Part shown: piece by piece, positions 1 to 7,387 of the stretch | Layout: each line of letters opens with the position of its first letter | How positions within the stretch are numbered: position 1 is the stretch's first letter | Source of the DNA: Larix sibirica | Lineage: Eukaryota; Streptophyta; Pinopsida; Pinales; Pinaceae | Reading direction: 5' to 3' | DNA: 12,179 nt | NCBI GenBank assembly: GCA_004151065.3 | Contig: NWUY0300015235.1 | Coordinates: 18,401 to 30,579, forward strand | Translations under genes and position numbers: made by a program | The notes under the pieces: model-generated | What the model saw: only the letters and a program-made list of their open reading frames with translations | What the model was told of the DNA's origin: nothing | Databases searched by the model: none

Positions 1-371
1 TAGAGGATTATTGATTATCATAAATCAACTTTCAGTACCAATGTCTAAGAATGAGAAATACGATTTTACATTATGGTTATAGAGGATTAGTAGTAAGTTA
101 ACTTCCATTCTTAATGATTATATTATGGTTATTTTAGAACAATGATCTTGTCTTCTTATTTACTCCTCGCTAAGTCTTGACTAAAAACTAACTTCTTTAA
201 CCAATAAGAAATGTTTTAGAATGTTTTAGATGTGAGGGAGAACCAATATTTCTCCTCTCTCTAAACTTTCCTATGCCATATGTTTAAACTTTCATCAGCC
301 AAAGCGTTAAACATGCTTCAACCATCTTTGATCTTTTTCTCGAAATGCAATTCATGTGCGGTCATAAGGCT
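1..371. other. AT-rich sequence, no gene seen
   Basis: No coding region, RNA gene or element end is recognisable here. The only local structure is a perfect 10-bp tandem repeat (ATGTTTTAGA twice, 211-230) and the phrase TAGAGGATTA occurring at 1 and again near 79. The copia-type LTR similarity starts just to the right, near 372. Confidence 0.5.
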
Positions 372-456
372 ATGTTACATATTTTGAACCGATTATATAA
401 CAGAATAATGGAATGTAACTAACACAACTTAACAAATGAGATTACTATTTTTGACA
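372..456 (-). repeat. truncated LTR remnant (left copy)
   Basis: About 85 bp align with the LTRs at 1419-1575 and 4614-4798. Shared words include TATGTTACAT, ACCGATTATA, AATGTAACTAACACAA and ATGAGATTACTA. On the minus strand the LTR start reads TGTCAAAAATAG where the other copies have TGTTAGAAGTAG. Similarity stops to the left of about 372, so the far end of this LTR is missing or too diverged to see. Confidence 0.55.
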
Positions 457-677
457 CTCTTTCTTAATCTCAAGGGTTAAATTTTTAATAACACTTCCTC
501 TTAATTATGATATTCTAAAACTAAAATGCAAATCTCACAAATGCAAATGCTTGTTGGTCTATGTCTCACCCAAGCTTACAAGCACTTAATAAAATTTAAA
601 AAAACTAAATTAGCTTCATATTAGGATGCTTAGGCCTATTTCTTTCAACTTCATCTTCAAAGATAAGATGTCCACAT

Positions 678-930
678 GGATCCCAAATCTGATATTGTTG
701 TCGTCCTCCTGCCTTGCTTTCAATAGTATCTTCAATCAATTGATCTTTGTGATTGATTGTCTTCTTCATCTCATTGTGTCTCCACTCAAGAATCTTCCCC
801 AAACACAAATAGGATGTTCGCTTGGATCCCAAATCTGATATTGTTGTCGTCCTCCTGCCTTGCTTTGATGTTCGCTTGGATCCCAAATCTGATATTGTTA
901 TCTTTCTCCTGCCTTGCTTTCAATAGTATC
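678..930. repeat. local tandem segments inside the left copy
   Basis: The phrase GGATCCCAAATCTGATATTG starts at 678, 824 and 878. The first spacing (146 bp) includes the CAATTGATCTTTGTG and CTCATTGTGTCTCCACTCAAG blocks, which recur after the third copy. The second spacing is 54 bp. On the minus strand each copy encodes a variant of the peptide SKAGGRQQYQIWDP, so the expansion occurred inside a former reading frame. The right copy of the element has none of these units. Confidence 0.7.
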
Positions 931-1011
931 TCCACTCAATTGATCTTTGTGGTTGACTGTCTTCTTCGTCTCATTATGTCTCCACTCAAGAATCTTCCTC
1001 AAACACTTCAA

Positions 1012-1353
1012 TTATTCTTCTATCTCAATGTTCAATTCTATTCCTTGCAGGTGTATGTTATTGAACTTCATTTCCTGTTGCATTTCTAAAATGATAATTT
1101 CAACTTCTTGCCTTGTATTTTTATTGTCATATTCTTTACATGCTACAATCTTCTTGTTCATGTCTTCACAAATCCTTGGATTTTCTAGCCATTCTTTTAG
1201 CATTTTCAACTCTTCATCATAATTTGTTAGCACTACATCCAAATGATGCTCTTCTTTCTCATTACCTGCATAATTTGCATATATACACAAATTTTTAGTT
1301 CCAAAATCATGAGATTCTTTGGTCTCGATTGATGCATCTTGGGCATCTTTCAT
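1012..1353 (-). pseudogene. retroelement-internal coiled-coil ORF (113 aa), not recognised
   Basis: An open frame of 113 codons on the minus strand lies within the left copy of the element. The peptide is charged and probably helical: it starts with the segment ASIETKESHDFGTKN, passes through KMLKEWLENPRICEDMNKK and ends with EMQQEMKFNNIHLQGIELN, with heptad-like spacing suggesting a coiled coil. The first segment and the last segment both recur in the right copy (1732-2277), where the middle part is deleted, so this is the longer version of the same sequence. No enzyme motif is visible and I do not recognise the family. It is more likely element cargo or a gag-like structural remnant than a host gene. 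Confidence 0.4.
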
Positions 1354-1384
1354 GTCTTCACAAATCCTTGGATTTTCTAGCCAT

Positions 1385-1385
1385 N
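1385..1385. other. single N at a repeat-to-repeat junction
   Basis: The 30-odd bases before the N (ending TTTTCTAGCCAT) repeat those at about 1155-1190. The 33 bases after it (GGTTACATTCTTACTAACAC and onward) repeat those at 1594-1626. An unknown base between two sequences that each have a second copy nearby looks like a gap or join of the assembly rather than biology. Confidence 0.6.
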
Positions 1386-1418
1386 GGTTACATTCTTACT
1401 AACACTCCCTCTTAATTA

Positions 1419-1575
1419 TTACAAGCACAAATTGTTGAACTACTGAATTATTATTACACAATAGTATATATGTTACATGCTTGATAGTTCAAGCCAATAC
1501 GGGCTAACTGATTATAGAACTTAATAACAGAATGTAACTAACACAAACTAACCAATGAGATTACTACTTCTAACA
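1419..1575 (-). repeat. 3' LTR, truncated at its far end
   Basis: It aligns with the 5' LTR over nearly its whole length: TTACAAGCACAAATT, GTTACATG, GATTATA, ATTACTACTTCTAACA. The minus-strand start is TGTTAGAAGTAGTAAT, directly after a purine tract. The last 30 or so bases present in the 5' LTR are missing. In their place stands a 33-bp block (1386-1418) that belongs to the internal side of the polypurine tract. Confidence 0.7.
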
Positions 1576-1587
1576 CTCTCTCTTAAT
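1576..1587 (-). promoter_or_regulatory. polypurine tract (plus-strand primer site)
   Basis: The minus strand reads ATTAAGAGAGAG immediately before the LTR start TGTTAGAAG. A purine run abutting TG at the 3' LTR is where plus-strand DNA synthesis is primed in LTR retroelements. A second, similar unit (TTAAGAGGGAG followed by TGTTAGTAAG) lies about 37 bp upstream on the minus strand, at about 1611-1626. Confidence 0.65.
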
Positions 1588-1731
1588 CTTGAGGGTTACA
1601 TTCTTACTAACACTCCCTCTTAATTATGATACTCTAAAACTCAAATACTGCTAAAATGCAAATGTCACAAATGCAAATGCTTGCTGGTCTATCTCTCAAC
1701 CAAGCTTACAAATACTTAAAAAAAATTAGCT

Positions 1732-2277
1732 TCAGATTAGGCAACTTAGGCCTATTTCTTTCATCTTCATCTTCAAAGATAGGATGTCTGCCTTGCTTTC
1801 AATAGTATTCTCAGTTAATTGATCTGTGTGGTTGACTGTCTTCTTCGTCTCATTGTGTCTCAACTCATTAATCTTCATCTCATTGTGTCTCAACTCATTA
1901 ATCTTCGTCAAACACTTCCATAATTCTTTTATCTCAATGTTCACCTCTATTTCTTGCAAGTGCATGTTGCTTAACTTCATTTGCTACTTGTCATATACAT
2001 CCAAGTGATGTTCTTCTTTCTCAGTACCTGCATAATCTGCATACATACACAAATTTTTTGTTCCAAAAACATGAGATTCTTTGGTCTCGATTGATGCGCC
2101 AGGCATCTTTTCCATGTGCTGGAGTGAACTCTCCAAACACTCTCCAAGACTGTCATCTTGTTTCTCATCAAATACTGCTACATGGGAAGTTTTATCTTCA
2201 ACTGAATTGTCATCGGCAAATTTTTTTCGGTTCACTAAGTTAATGTCATTGGCAATATATAATGTTGGATTGACCAA
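1732..2277 (-). pseudogene. 3' internal coding remnant of the LTR element
   Basis: Two open stretches on the minus strand (2277-1984 and 1980-1732) cover the end of the element's former reading frame. The upstream one carries NDINLV, VEDKTSHVAVFDEK and ASIETKESHVFGTKN, and matches the left copy and the block near 2600-2700. The downstream one carries MKLSNMHLQEIEVNIEIKE, the counterpart of the helix at the end of the 113-aa peptide of the left copy, followed by a duplicated INELRHNE unit. A deletion of about 140 bp relative to the left copy joins the two parts near 1980. No catalytic motif is seen. The function is unknown; the helical, charged character would suit a structural or scaffold role. 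Confidence 0.4.
1849..1908. repeat. 30-bp tandem duplication
   Basis: CTCATTGTGTCTCAACTCAT and the ten following bases occur twice in a row with period exactly 30, starting at 1849 and 1879. The length keeps the minus-strand frame and doubles the peptide INELRHNEMK. Confidence 0.85.
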
Positions 2278-2290
2278 AGTTTCTTCATCA

Positions 2291-2829
2291 TCACAAGCTG
2301 TTCACCAAAGTTTCTTCATCATCAAAGGCTGCTACAATGGCAGCTTTACCAACAACTTCATCATCCACCGGTGTATCTACATTCACCAAAGTTTCTTCAT
2401 CATCACAAGCTACTACAATGGTAGCTTTATCATCCACTTCATCATTCACCAAATTTTCTTCATCATCAAAGGCTTCTACAATGGCAGCTTTACCAACAAC
2501 TTGATCATCCACTGGTGTATCTATGCAGTGGGATTCACCTTCCTCTNCTTGTGTTGGAATGAACTCTCCAACCACTCTACAAAACTGTGATCTTATTTCT
2601 CATCATACACTGCTACATGGGTAGTTTTATCTTCAACTAAATTTTCATCAACAAAGTCTTTTGCTGGGTTCACTAAGTTAATGTCATTAACAATATCTGT
2701 TGCTGGATTATCCAAATTTTGTTCACCATCACAAGCTGCTACAATGACAACTTTAACAACAACTTCATCATCCACTAGTGTTTCTACGCAGTGGGATTCA
2801 CCTTCCTCTTCATGCTCTTTAGCACACAC
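2291..2829 (-). pseudogene. acidic 26-residue repeat region of the LTR element
   Basis: Two open stretches on the minus strand (2829-2593 and 2575-2291) encode a very acidic, repetitive peptide. The unit runs roughly VDDEVVGKAAIVAAFDDEE plus LVN and occurs about four times: once in the upstream stretch and three times in the downstream one, where one copy is shortened. At the DNA level the word CACCAAA followed by TTTCTTCATCATCA returns at about 2272, 2304, 2385 and 2448. The two stretches lie in different frames, so the region no longer codes for one protein. I do not recognise the family. Acidic repeats replacing the normal gag-pol interior suggest captured or expanded sequence in a non-autonomous element. 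Confidence 0.45.
2547..2547. other. single N inside a tandem duplication
   Basis: The unknown base lies between CCTTCCTCT and CTTGTGTTGG, at the boundary between the two units of the large tandem duplication. It is a likely weak point of the assembly. Confidence 0.6.
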
Positions 2830-3206
2830 AAGGTCTTCAATATATTCTTCTCCTCTACTTTATCAAGGAGTTCTTCAACTTTCTTGTCTTCATCTTCTTT
2901 CTCTGCTTCACACATAGAAGCTTCTTTTAATGTACCAATATGCTGCAAAGTAATTATGTTTCTTCCATAAATTTATTGAACAAAAAAAATATTCCATTTT
3001 ATTGCCCAAATTTTATAATTCATACCTGAGAAAAATGTCAAAATTGGCATTGATCTTCTCAATATTTCATCTATCTCCTCATCTTCATTTGGTTTACTCT
3101 GCTCTTCATCTTCATTGATATGGCCGATCTCTGCAATCTGATTCTTGTCTTCATCATCTTCTCGATTTATGAGCTCTTCTACTACAACTGTAACCTCACC
3201 ATACAT
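2830..3206 (-). pseudogene. copia-type gag N-terminal fragment with stops
   Basis: The minus strand is open from 3206 to 2973 (77 codons). After an acidic stretch rich in E and D, the peptide reads PILTFFSGMNYKIWAIKW, the F-[ST]-G-x-N-Y-x-x-W-x-[IL]-[KR] pattern found at the start of copia-type gag proteins (DUF4219 and related domains). A TAA stop falls where the family usually continues with a Q-D-L-W motif. Beyond it the same frame continues to about 2790 with a charged helical stretch (KKVEELLDKVEEKN) before another stop. The rest of gag, including the zinc knuckle, is absent; acidic repeats follow instead. This segment fixes the element's orientation and superfamily. Confidence 0.6.
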
Positions 3207-4597
3207 CTTTACAAATTAGGCCTCCTCTACCCTTCTGTTCTTTTTCGCAATTTGTTTAATATCTCTTCTTGATTGTTTTAATCTTCACATATAACCCATT
3301 ACAAAATTTATTTGTATCTTCAACACAAGCTTCAATCTTGACAAACAAATTGTCTTCTTGTTGGGAGTAACCAAAAAACTTTTTAATATTTTTTTTTTAT
3401 TCTTTGGTTTTTTAAACGAGATCTTTACCTTTTTATTTATTCTTTGGTTTTTAAAACCAAGACCTTTGTTTTTTATTATTCTTTATTTTTAAAACCAAAA
3501 CCTTTGCTCTACAATTACGGGTCGGGTCTGTTCACAAACTGTATCTTTAAATCCTTTCACAATACTTTCAAAACTTCTTTAAAATTTTAAAAAGACCGTT
3601 TATCATTCCCATATAAAATTTGCCTTGGTTTCAAATTTGAATATGATATTCACAATCCAATACGAATTTGAGATAGTTAACTTATAACTATTTTTTAAAA
3701 CATAATTCCATTAACCATTTAAAAAGATTCCATGAACCATTCAAGAATATAAAACAAACTAGCGAAATCTCATTTTCTAAAACCATTTCTTATTGTTTGA
3801 AAAAATTGACTCTTTCACGTGTTAACTTACGGCTTTTTGTTTCCAAGAGAACGGCTTTCCTTTCCTACTCCTTACGCAAGGTGATCGATGTTTTCATCAA
3901 ATTAGAAAAAAACTTCACTTTTGCCAGGTTTAACTTCTTCACGACAGCGGTTCTTCACATATGACGGACTGCAAATTTTTAAATTTTTTTAAAAACTGGC
4001 TGGGCTCCTTCTATGCAGCGATTTCCTCCATCTTTTTAAGCAGCGATATAATCAACAATCGGTATTTTTAGGCAGCAATTTTTTTATGCCGAATTTTCTT
4101 CACATAAGAGGGACAAACTTACTTCTCACAGATTTTGTCTACACAAAACTGTAGCTTTTGCTTCAAAAATTTCTCACAACACCGAACTTCTTCGGCAATA
4201 ATTCTTCATCACTTTCTCTTTACGCTGGACCTCATATGGGGCAGCAGGCATCCTTTTAGCAACTGCAGTGGACAACAAACTTTCTTACAAATGGCACAGC
4301 CCAGGCTTTGTCTTCAACAGGCTTTTCTACCACAAACTAATCCAACCAATGACTGGTGGCTTCTCAAACGCCAACATCAGTTATCCAAACAAATTTCTGG
4401 CTAGTTACTTAGAACTTCTCCTGCTTCTATAGGAACACCGGCTTCAATAGACTTCAACAACAGACTTTACTGTGCATTGAGTACCGGCTTCAACAAACTT
4501 CACTAGAGAGCAGACTTCCCTTTGCATATGCAGCAACAACTTCAACAAAACCTCCAATCAAGAAGATGCTCCTAAATCAATTTTTGGATTGACCAAA
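3207..4597. other. untranslated leader of the LTR element, no gene seen
   Basis: This 1.4-kb stretch lies between the primer site and the gag start. It is AT-rich with T-runs and a loose repetition of CAGCGAT-like and GGCTTCAACA-like phrases between about 3950 and 4560. The 89-codon plus-strand frame at 4135-4404 is low-complexity and has no family features. A leader this long is common in non-autonomous LTR elements, where it holds dimerisation and packaging signals; none can be identified by eye here. Confidence 0.45.
3397..3510. repeat. about 40-bp tandem repeat, three units
   Basis: Units beginning TTATTCTTTGG, TTATTCTTTGG and TTATTCTTTAT start at 3397, 3437 and 3476. Each continues with a T-run, a TTTAAA core and then ACCAAGACCTTTG or a variant of it. 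Spacing is 40 and 39 bp. Confidence 0.75.
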
Positions 4598-4610
4598 GGC
4601 TCTGATTCCA
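4598..4610 (-). promoter_or_regulatory. primer-binding site for initiator Met tRNA
   Basis: The minus strand reads TGGAATCAGAGCC. Plant copia-type elements commonly carry TGGTATCAGAGCC here, complementary to the 3' end of initiator methionine tRNA; this copy differs at one base. It lies three bases inside the LTR end, as expected, and its orientation matches the gag fragment and the polypurine tract. Confidence 0.75.
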
Positions 4611-4613
4611 TAT

Positions 4614-4798
4614 TCAAATATGGACAGAGACTAACAAAATAGTTACAAGCACAAATTAGGGCTGAACTACAGATTTAATATTACATAATTGTATATATAT
4701 GTTACATGTTTGACAGTTAAAGTTAATACCAGCTAACCGATTATAAAACTGAATAACAAAATATAACTTACTTAACCAATATATTACTACTTCTAACA
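4614..4798 (-). repeat. 5' LTR, about 185 bp
   Basis: On the minus strand it starts TGTTAGAAGTAGTAATATAT and ends near ATTTGA, three bases before the primer site; a canonical CA end seems to have mutated to GA. It aligns with 1419-1575 and, in part, with 372-456. A near-palindrome (CCATATT, two bases, AATATGG; 4608-4623) straddles the LTR/primer-site boundary. The short length would suit a small non-autonomous family. Confidence 0.7.
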
Positions 4799-5103
4799 GT
4801 AATTGCTTATCCAAAGAGACCAAGTTTACATAGCTACATCATCATTTCCAAAAAAAAACTGAGTTCTATCAATTCCAAAATATGGCTGGAATAAACATAA
4901 AAACTTTGAAAAATGTCCACAATCCTGTGATAAGTATCATCAAGAGTTACAAAAAAATTCAAAATAGTGCTATATGCCTCTCCAGGACCAACACTCTGTG
5001 TTAACAAAAGAAAAATGAAAACTTATACAGTTTTCTAACAAAAACGAAAACAGACTAATTCAACCCACAACTACAACTAGAACTGAAAAGATATCAGCAT
5101 CAG
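4799..5103. other. probable LINE 3' untranslated sequence, no gene seen
   Basis: AT-rich, with no recognisable coding motif. It lies downstream (minus strand) of the LINE RNase H remnant and ends at the copia-type LTR, so it may be LINE 3' UTR interrupted by the LTR element. No poly(A)-type tail was found to prove this. Confidence 0.3.
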
Positions 5104-5701
5104 TTAATAAGCTGTGAAAGAACCTTTGGAGACTACTCAATAATCTATGATCTCTCCAAAATATATGATGCCTTCTTATAAGCCAATTGCTCTTTTGGAT
5201 AAAATATCTGCCACAGTATTACTCACGATAAATATGCTTTAGGAAATTTTATTATTAAATGAGTTCAATAATCTTTGATTCAAAATAAATGATGCTTTCT
5301 TGTAATCTAATTGTTTTTTTGATAAAATATCTGCCACCGTATTATAAAGTATGCTCAAGGAAATTTCATTATAAAAACTTTGTAGTAGCTTAATTCTGGA
5401 ACACTACTGGTCCAACGAAGCCACTTGAAGATTAACAGTTCTAATAGCCAGTTAATGATACATTTTGAATCTCTCATCGTCTCATGTAAATCTCATCATC
5501 TCATGTAAAGTAACATAATACCTTTAATCAAAACAAACAATAATAAAGCCCATAATGTCAATAATTCCTATTTGTTGTTTGTTCCTAAACCACATCCCAA
5601 TCACAAAGAAAACTGTAAACATTGTTAATTGGTAGCAACATTCCCCCTCCACACAAACCCAACTGAGCTGCTCCATTGAAAAACCCAATAGACGTATCAT
5701 C
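5104..5701 (-). pseudogene. LINE-type RNase H domain remnant
   Basis: Translation of the minus strand from 5701 gives GFFNGAAQLGLCGGGM, which matches the start of the RNase H domain carried by plant L1-type LINEs (usual form F-F-D-G-A-x-x, followed by a glycine-rich turn). About 40 codons on comes TTNRN, corresponding to the N-N-R-A-E region. Near the end is NTVADILSKRAIGL, matching the family's N-x-V-A-D-x-L-A/S-K motif with the last catalytic aspartate. The first catalytic aspartate is replaced by asparagine (FFNGA). Many in-frame stops and at least one frame change show it is dead. RNase H helps remove the RNA strand after reverse transcription. The reverse transcriptase itself is not visible upstream. 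Confidence 0.65.
5137..5372. repeat. 128-bp tandem duplication within the RNase H remnant
   Basis: The block starting TCAATAATCT at 5137 recurs at 5265 and includes GATAAAATATCTGCCAC and the AGGAAATTT..ATTAT end. Each unit encodes its own NTVADILSK motif on the minus strand. The units differ at many positions, so the duplication is old. Confidence 0.75.
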
Positions 5702-5712
5702 TACAAGACAAG

Positions 5713-5741
5713 AAAAGGCTCATAAATGAGTCTAGCCTTTT
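5713..5741. repeat. small inverted repeat
   Basis: AAAAGGCT (5713-5720) and AGCCTTTT (5734-5741) can pair as an 8-bp stem with a 13-base loop. There is no T-run terminator context and the genome is eukaryotic, so no function is assigned. Confidence 0.5.
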
Positions 5742-5811
5742 TAATACTTTCTTCTTATGAAATTCTTTTTGTATGTGTTTTTTGTGATTGCAATATTTAA
5801 TTATACTTATA

Positions 5812-6031
5812 TGTGTTTATATTTTAGAATTTAAGGTGGAGTAACAAGTATCTTTTCCCAAAACGTAGGGTACTGTTCAGATTGATTTTATGAACTTTTT
5901 TTTCCAAATTCAAAATAAACAATTATAAAAAAATATAAAAATAATTAGTAATTAATGCATGAATCAATGAGAACTGATAAATGACCAAAACTTTTTATCA
6001 CCAAAAATTAAATAACTGTACTAATACGATA
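5812..6031. repeat. left copy of a 220-260 bp direct repeat
   Basis: It starts TGTTTATATTTTAGAATTT, continues GGTGGA, GATTGATTTTATG, CCAAATT and AATAAACAATTATAAAAAAA, and matches 7388-7655 in the same orientation. The match seems to resume at the far end (AAATTAAATAACTGTACTAA against AAATTAAGTAGCTATGCTAA). It is LTR-like in bracketing a block and starting TG, but no primer site or polypurine tract is seen next to it. Confidence 0.6.
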
Positions 6032-6039
6032 TCTTCTAC

Positions 6040-6405
6040 TTCATTCAATTCCATTTCAATTTAATCATCCAGACCATCATTTTGCTATGATCGCTTATCT
6101 AATTACTAATCCGATATCTGCTTAGAGTACACCCAATTCTATTTGCATTTTATCACCCGTGCCCTCTATTTGCTATGATTTCTTATCCAAATTCTAATGT
6201 CATATGACTTTACTCAACTCCATTTTAATTTGCTCATCCGCGACCTCAATTTGTTGTGATTGCTTATCCAATTTATAATTTGATAGATCTTACTTCGACT
6301 TCACTCAATTCCCTTTGCATTTCATCATCCCCACACTCCATTTGTTGTGATTGCTTATCCAATTTCTAATCTAACATCTGCGTAGAGTTCACTCAATCCA
6401 ATTGA
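6040..6405 (+). repeat. satellite array, four units of about 82-90 bp
   Basis: Units begin at 6040, 6128, 6210 and 6300, with a partial fifth at 6389. Each starts with a form of TTCACTCAATTCC and contains a form of TCATCC, then TTTGTTGTGATTGCTTATCC, then AATTTCTAAT. The units are diverged, so the array is not young. Confidence 0.8.
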
Positions 6406-6660
6406 GTTAACTTGAATTAACTTGAAGCACATATTGGATTTTAAAAATTGAGTGACCATGAAGTAGATTTTTGGATGAGTGAAGCAGATTTTGGATTAGA
6501 AATTGGATGAGCAAAGTAGCGATTGGAAGTAAGTGAACTGAAAGAAAATATTGGATGAGAAATCACAACAAATTGAAGACATGATCAAATGCAAAGGTTG
6601 AAAGCAAATATTGGATGAGAAATCACAACAAATTGAAGACATGAGCAAATGCAAAGGTTG
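6405..6660 (-). repeat. inverted copies of the satellite unit
   Basis: Right of about 6405 the same words appear as reverse complements: GGATTAGAAATTGGATGAGC, AATTGGATGAG and TTGGATGAGAAATCACAACA. The turning point (about 6390-6410) is a short imperfect palindrome around ACTCAATCCAATTGAGT. The whole 6040-6660 region is therefore a long, imperfect inverted repeat that could fold back. Confidence 0.65.
6540..6659. repeat. 60-bp tandem duplication, two mismatches
   Basis: Positions 6540-6599 and 6600-6659 are identical apart from two bases (GAAAGAAAAT/GAAAGCAAAT and ATGATCAAAT/ATGAGCAAAT). It is far better conserved than the satellite units around it, hence recent, or homogenised. Confidence 0.9.
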
Positions 6661-6738
6661 CAAGAGCAACTACATGAAGAACATAATTTCAAAGATGAAC
6701 TGCTAGCCTCAGTAGAGTCGGTGGAATCTTGCTGTTGA
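6637..6738 (+). pseudogene. short coiled-coil coding remnant, uncertain
   Basis: Thirty-three codons are open between stops and read like the end of a coiled-coil protein: RHEQMQRLQEQLHEEHNF, then KDELLASVESVESCC and a TGA stop. Q/E-rich helices of this kind end some plant transposase-like proteins, but no conserved domain is present and the length is small enough to arise by chance. The 60-bp duplication lies directly upstream, in sequence that has stops in this frame. Confidence 0.2.
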
Positions 6739-6943
6739 GAGCCGCAATCTCTCACACGTTTCGACTTGAGTACTGCAAGGTCCAAGGAATTGAAAGGCCA
6801 ATTATTGGAGTGAAAGATTTGAACCGAGCACATGTGCTATGGAATTGTTGGGAACGCTTTTTAAAATACTAAAAACACATTGCACAGTACCAAACCATTC
6901 TAATCATATTCTTCTTGTTGTTATTAAAATAATAATTGTCTGA

Positions 6944-7370
6944 AGACAGAACAAACTAACATCCTCCACAACTATTTTGTTTTGGAACAGTGACATTAAA
7001 GAATTAAACAAAAGCCCATATCAAGGGCTAAAGGCTTGCTAGCAGCTAAAATGGTGTGGCTAAAATAGCTTGCAATCAGACAGACAACAAACCAACATCC
7101 TCTCACCACAAAAATTTTGTTTACAGTTTTGCACCAACGACATTGAACAGTTAAAAGGACTCATATGAAGGGCTAAAGGCTCGTTAGAAACAAAATAAGA
7201 GACTGACACTAGTGTAGCTGGACCATTGACATTAAATAAGTAAACAGAGCCCCATAGGAAGGCTAAAGGCTTGTTAACAACAAAATAAGAGACTAATAAG
7301 CCCCATAGGAAGGGCTAGAGGCTTGTTAACAACAAAATAAGAGACTAATAATAGTGTAGTTAAAATAGCT
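6944..7370. repeat. second tandem family, four uneven units
   Basis: Related units start near 6944, 7078, 7224 and 7299. They share AGACAGA(C)AACAAAC followed by AACATCCTC (first two), GACATT..A, then CCCATA..AGGGCTAAAGGCT and ACAAAATAAGAGACT. The last two are nearly identical over about 50 bp (AGCCCCATAGGAAG, GGCTTGTTAACAACAAAATA) with spacing 51. No coding potential was seen. Confidence 0.7.
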
Positions 7371-7387
7371 TTTATTATAGTTGTATT

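Larger units (their letters stand above)
372..1384 (-). mobile_element. partial second copy, 3' end of the copia-type element
   Basis: This block repeats the 3' part of the main element (compare 1579-2100). It has LTR-like sequence at 372-456, the same PPT-like purine tracts (minus strand), the AATGCAAATGCTTG... segment, the TTAGGCCTATTTCTTTC motif and the same internal coding remnant. The two copies differ by sizeable indels: this one has extra repeats at 678-930 and keeps about 140 bp (roughly 1083-1225) that the right copy lacks. No 5' LTR or primer site follows on its upstream side. It ends at the N at 1385, so it is a truncated insertion, a recombination product, or an assembly join between related copies. 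Confidence 0.6.
2118..2830. repeat. large tandem duplication of about 430 bp
   Basis: Four landmarks recur in the same order: the GAACTCTCCAA phrase at about 2125 and 2560, TACTGCTACATGGG/CACTGCTACATGGG near 2175 and 2610, GGTTCACTAAGTTAATGTCATT near 2229 and 2667, and a GCAGTGGGATTCACCTTCCTCT block near 2525 and 2790. The second unit is shorter because it holds fewer of the small acidic-peptide repeats. The N at 2547 lies exactly where the first unit passes into the second. Confidence 0.7.
1386..4798 (-). mobile_element. non-autonomous copia-type LTR retrotransposon, decayed
   Basis: Read on the minus strand the parts come in retrotransposon order: LTR starting TGTTAGAAGTAG (4798 downward), tRNA primer site TGGAATCAGAGCC (4610-4598), leader, gag start (3206-2940), repeat-rich internal region, polypurine tract ATTAAGAGAGAG (1587-1576) and a 3' LTR that again starts TGTTAGAAGTAG. 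About 3.4 kb long, it lacks any visible protease, integrase, reverse transcriptase or RNase H, so it must have depended on a partner element, like the LARD class. The LTRs differ by roughly a quarter of positions by eye, pointing to an old insertion. The far end of the 3' LTR is cut short near 1419. The candidate target duplication next to the 5' LTR (GTAAT, 4799-4803) could not be matched on the other side. Confidence 0.7.

Noticed and set aside
626-1298. Plus-strand frames rich in S, L and F within the left LTR-element copy
   Set aside because: They are antisense to the element. The minus-strand peptide is shared between copies and so explains the region better.
4135-4404. 89-codon open frame on the plus strand in the LTR element leader
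   Set aside because: It runs antisense to the element, is rich in Q, F and L from low-complexity DNA, and has no recognisable domain.
6040-6405. CRISPR array
   Set aside because: The units are about 85 bp, diverged along their whole length and directly abutting, without the repeat-spacer alternation. The context is eukaryotic.
6585-6833. 82-codon serine/cysteine-rich frame on the minus strand
   Set aside because: Its low-complexity composition (S and C runs) is a by-product of the plus-strand Q/E-rich stretch. It has no domain and no start context.
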